Source: an uncultured Eubacterium sp.
GTDB lineage: Bacteria; Bacillota; Clostridia; Lachnospirales; Lachnospiraceae
Length of the DNA stretch: 34,539 bases
Direction: 5' to 3'
Assembly (NCBI GenBank): GCA_947090545.1
Contig: CAMUPC010000016.1
Span: forward strand, 1-34,539
The translations under genes were made by a program, and so were the position numbers. Shown piece after piece: positions 34,331-34,539 of this stretch; position 1 is the stretch's first letter; the number at the start of each line of letters is the position of its first letter. The notes beneath the pieces were generated by a model. It saw only the letters and a list, made by a program, of their open reading frames with translations, did not search any database and was not told the origin of the DNA.

Positions 34331-34340
34331 TTCCTCCTTA
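34331..34340 (-). promoter_or_regulatory. strong ribosome binding site whose ATG is out of frame with the gene
   Basis: On the minus strand TAAGGAGGAA is followed, nine bases after GGAGG, by an ATG at 34323-34321. The ATG overlaps a TGA that closes the main coding frame, so removing one base after the ATG would join this start to the open frame beginning at 34319. The site marks the original start of the minus-strand gene. Confidence 0.7.
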
Positions 34341-34377
34341 ATCAAAAGCTCGAAGTAAAGATACCAGCGTCTCTCTC

Positions 34378-34409
34378 ATTATCATGCAATAAAAATAGCC
34401 GTTCGTCAA
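34378..34409 (-). promoter_or_regulatory. possible promoter of the minus-strand gene
   Basis: Minus-strand TTGACG (34409-34404) and GATAAT (34383-34378) each match sigma-A consensus at five of six positions, but the 20-base gap between them is longer than usual. They lie about 55 bases upstream of the ATG at 34323. Weak evidence. Confidence 0.3.
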
Positions 34410-34478
34410 GAACATCCCTAACTTGGATAGACCGAAATTGCGATTGTTTTGGTCAGGTGTTGCATTTTTGGAAGAAGG

Positions 34479-34539
34479 GACGCCGGAGGAAGGGGAGCGG
34501 GGCTTGCTTCCGGTTCCGATTCCAAAATGTAAGGAGCCC
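34479..34539 (+). repeat. left arm of another palindromic repeat element, truncated by the window end
   Basis: The sequence from GGACGCCGGAGGAAGGGG to the terminal CCAAAATGTAAGGAGCCC aligns with the reverse complement of the right arm of the element at 243-487 (positions 426-487), with a few substitutions and small indels. It ends exactly at the GGAGCCC where the core would begin. The stretch 34410-34478 before it holds no gene that I can see. Confidence 0.75.

Overview
The window looks like a stretch of a low-to-mid GC Firmicutes chromosome, most likely a gut Clostridia/Lachnospiraceae-type bacterium. The grounds are strong AGGAGG ribosome sites, BspA-like LRR_5 proteins with YYxGTxxQW caps, DUF6273, InlB_B repeats, a class B sortase and cohesin/dockerin modules. 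The species cannot be named from the sequence. Both window ends lie inside copies of the same inverted-repeat family, so the window may be a whole contig broken at repeats.

Layout. Positions 1-560 hold a partial and then a complete copy of a palindromic repeat element with a structured core. From 561 to 33396 every gene is on the plus strand with short gaps or ATGA overlaps, and no convincing intrinsic terminator was seen, so this may be one very long operon. In order: a secreted DUF6273/Ig-like protein; a PP2C phosphatase; a zinc-ribbon/FHA protein; a membrane PASTA Ser/Thr kinase with a zinc ribbon; four giant secreted leucine-rich-repeat proteins (1407-1670 aa); a secreted CAP-domain protein with Ig-like and InlB_B repeats; a second PP2C phosphatase; a cohesin protein with a C-terminal sorting-signal-like anchor; a cohesin-dockerin protein; and a class B sortase with an unusually long N-terminus. 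A convergent minus-strand hypothetical gene with a damaged start follows, then a third copy of the palindromic repeat.

How it may work (inference). The kinase, FHA protein and two phosphatases form a writer-reader-eraser set for Ser/Thr phosphorylation. They are encoded together with a large exported adhesin-like repertoire and a small sortase/cohesin/dockerin anchoring kit. The PASTA domains would face the cell wall and the kinase domain the cytoplasm, so the locus could couple wall state to production or activity of surface proteins. The FHA protein carries two copies of a VTVALPxSHGQ motif that could be kinase target sites.

Evolution. The giant genes share a nearly constant C-terminal half (unknown module, BIG2, Gly/Ser linker, InlB_B, Fn3) joined to variable, AT-richer LRR arrays. 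A tandem duplication of about 4.5 kb links genes 1 to 3 of the array. It includes an intergenic spacer, identical in both copies, that holds the frameshifted 5' remnant of a further family member. This points to recombination and gene conversion in the array.
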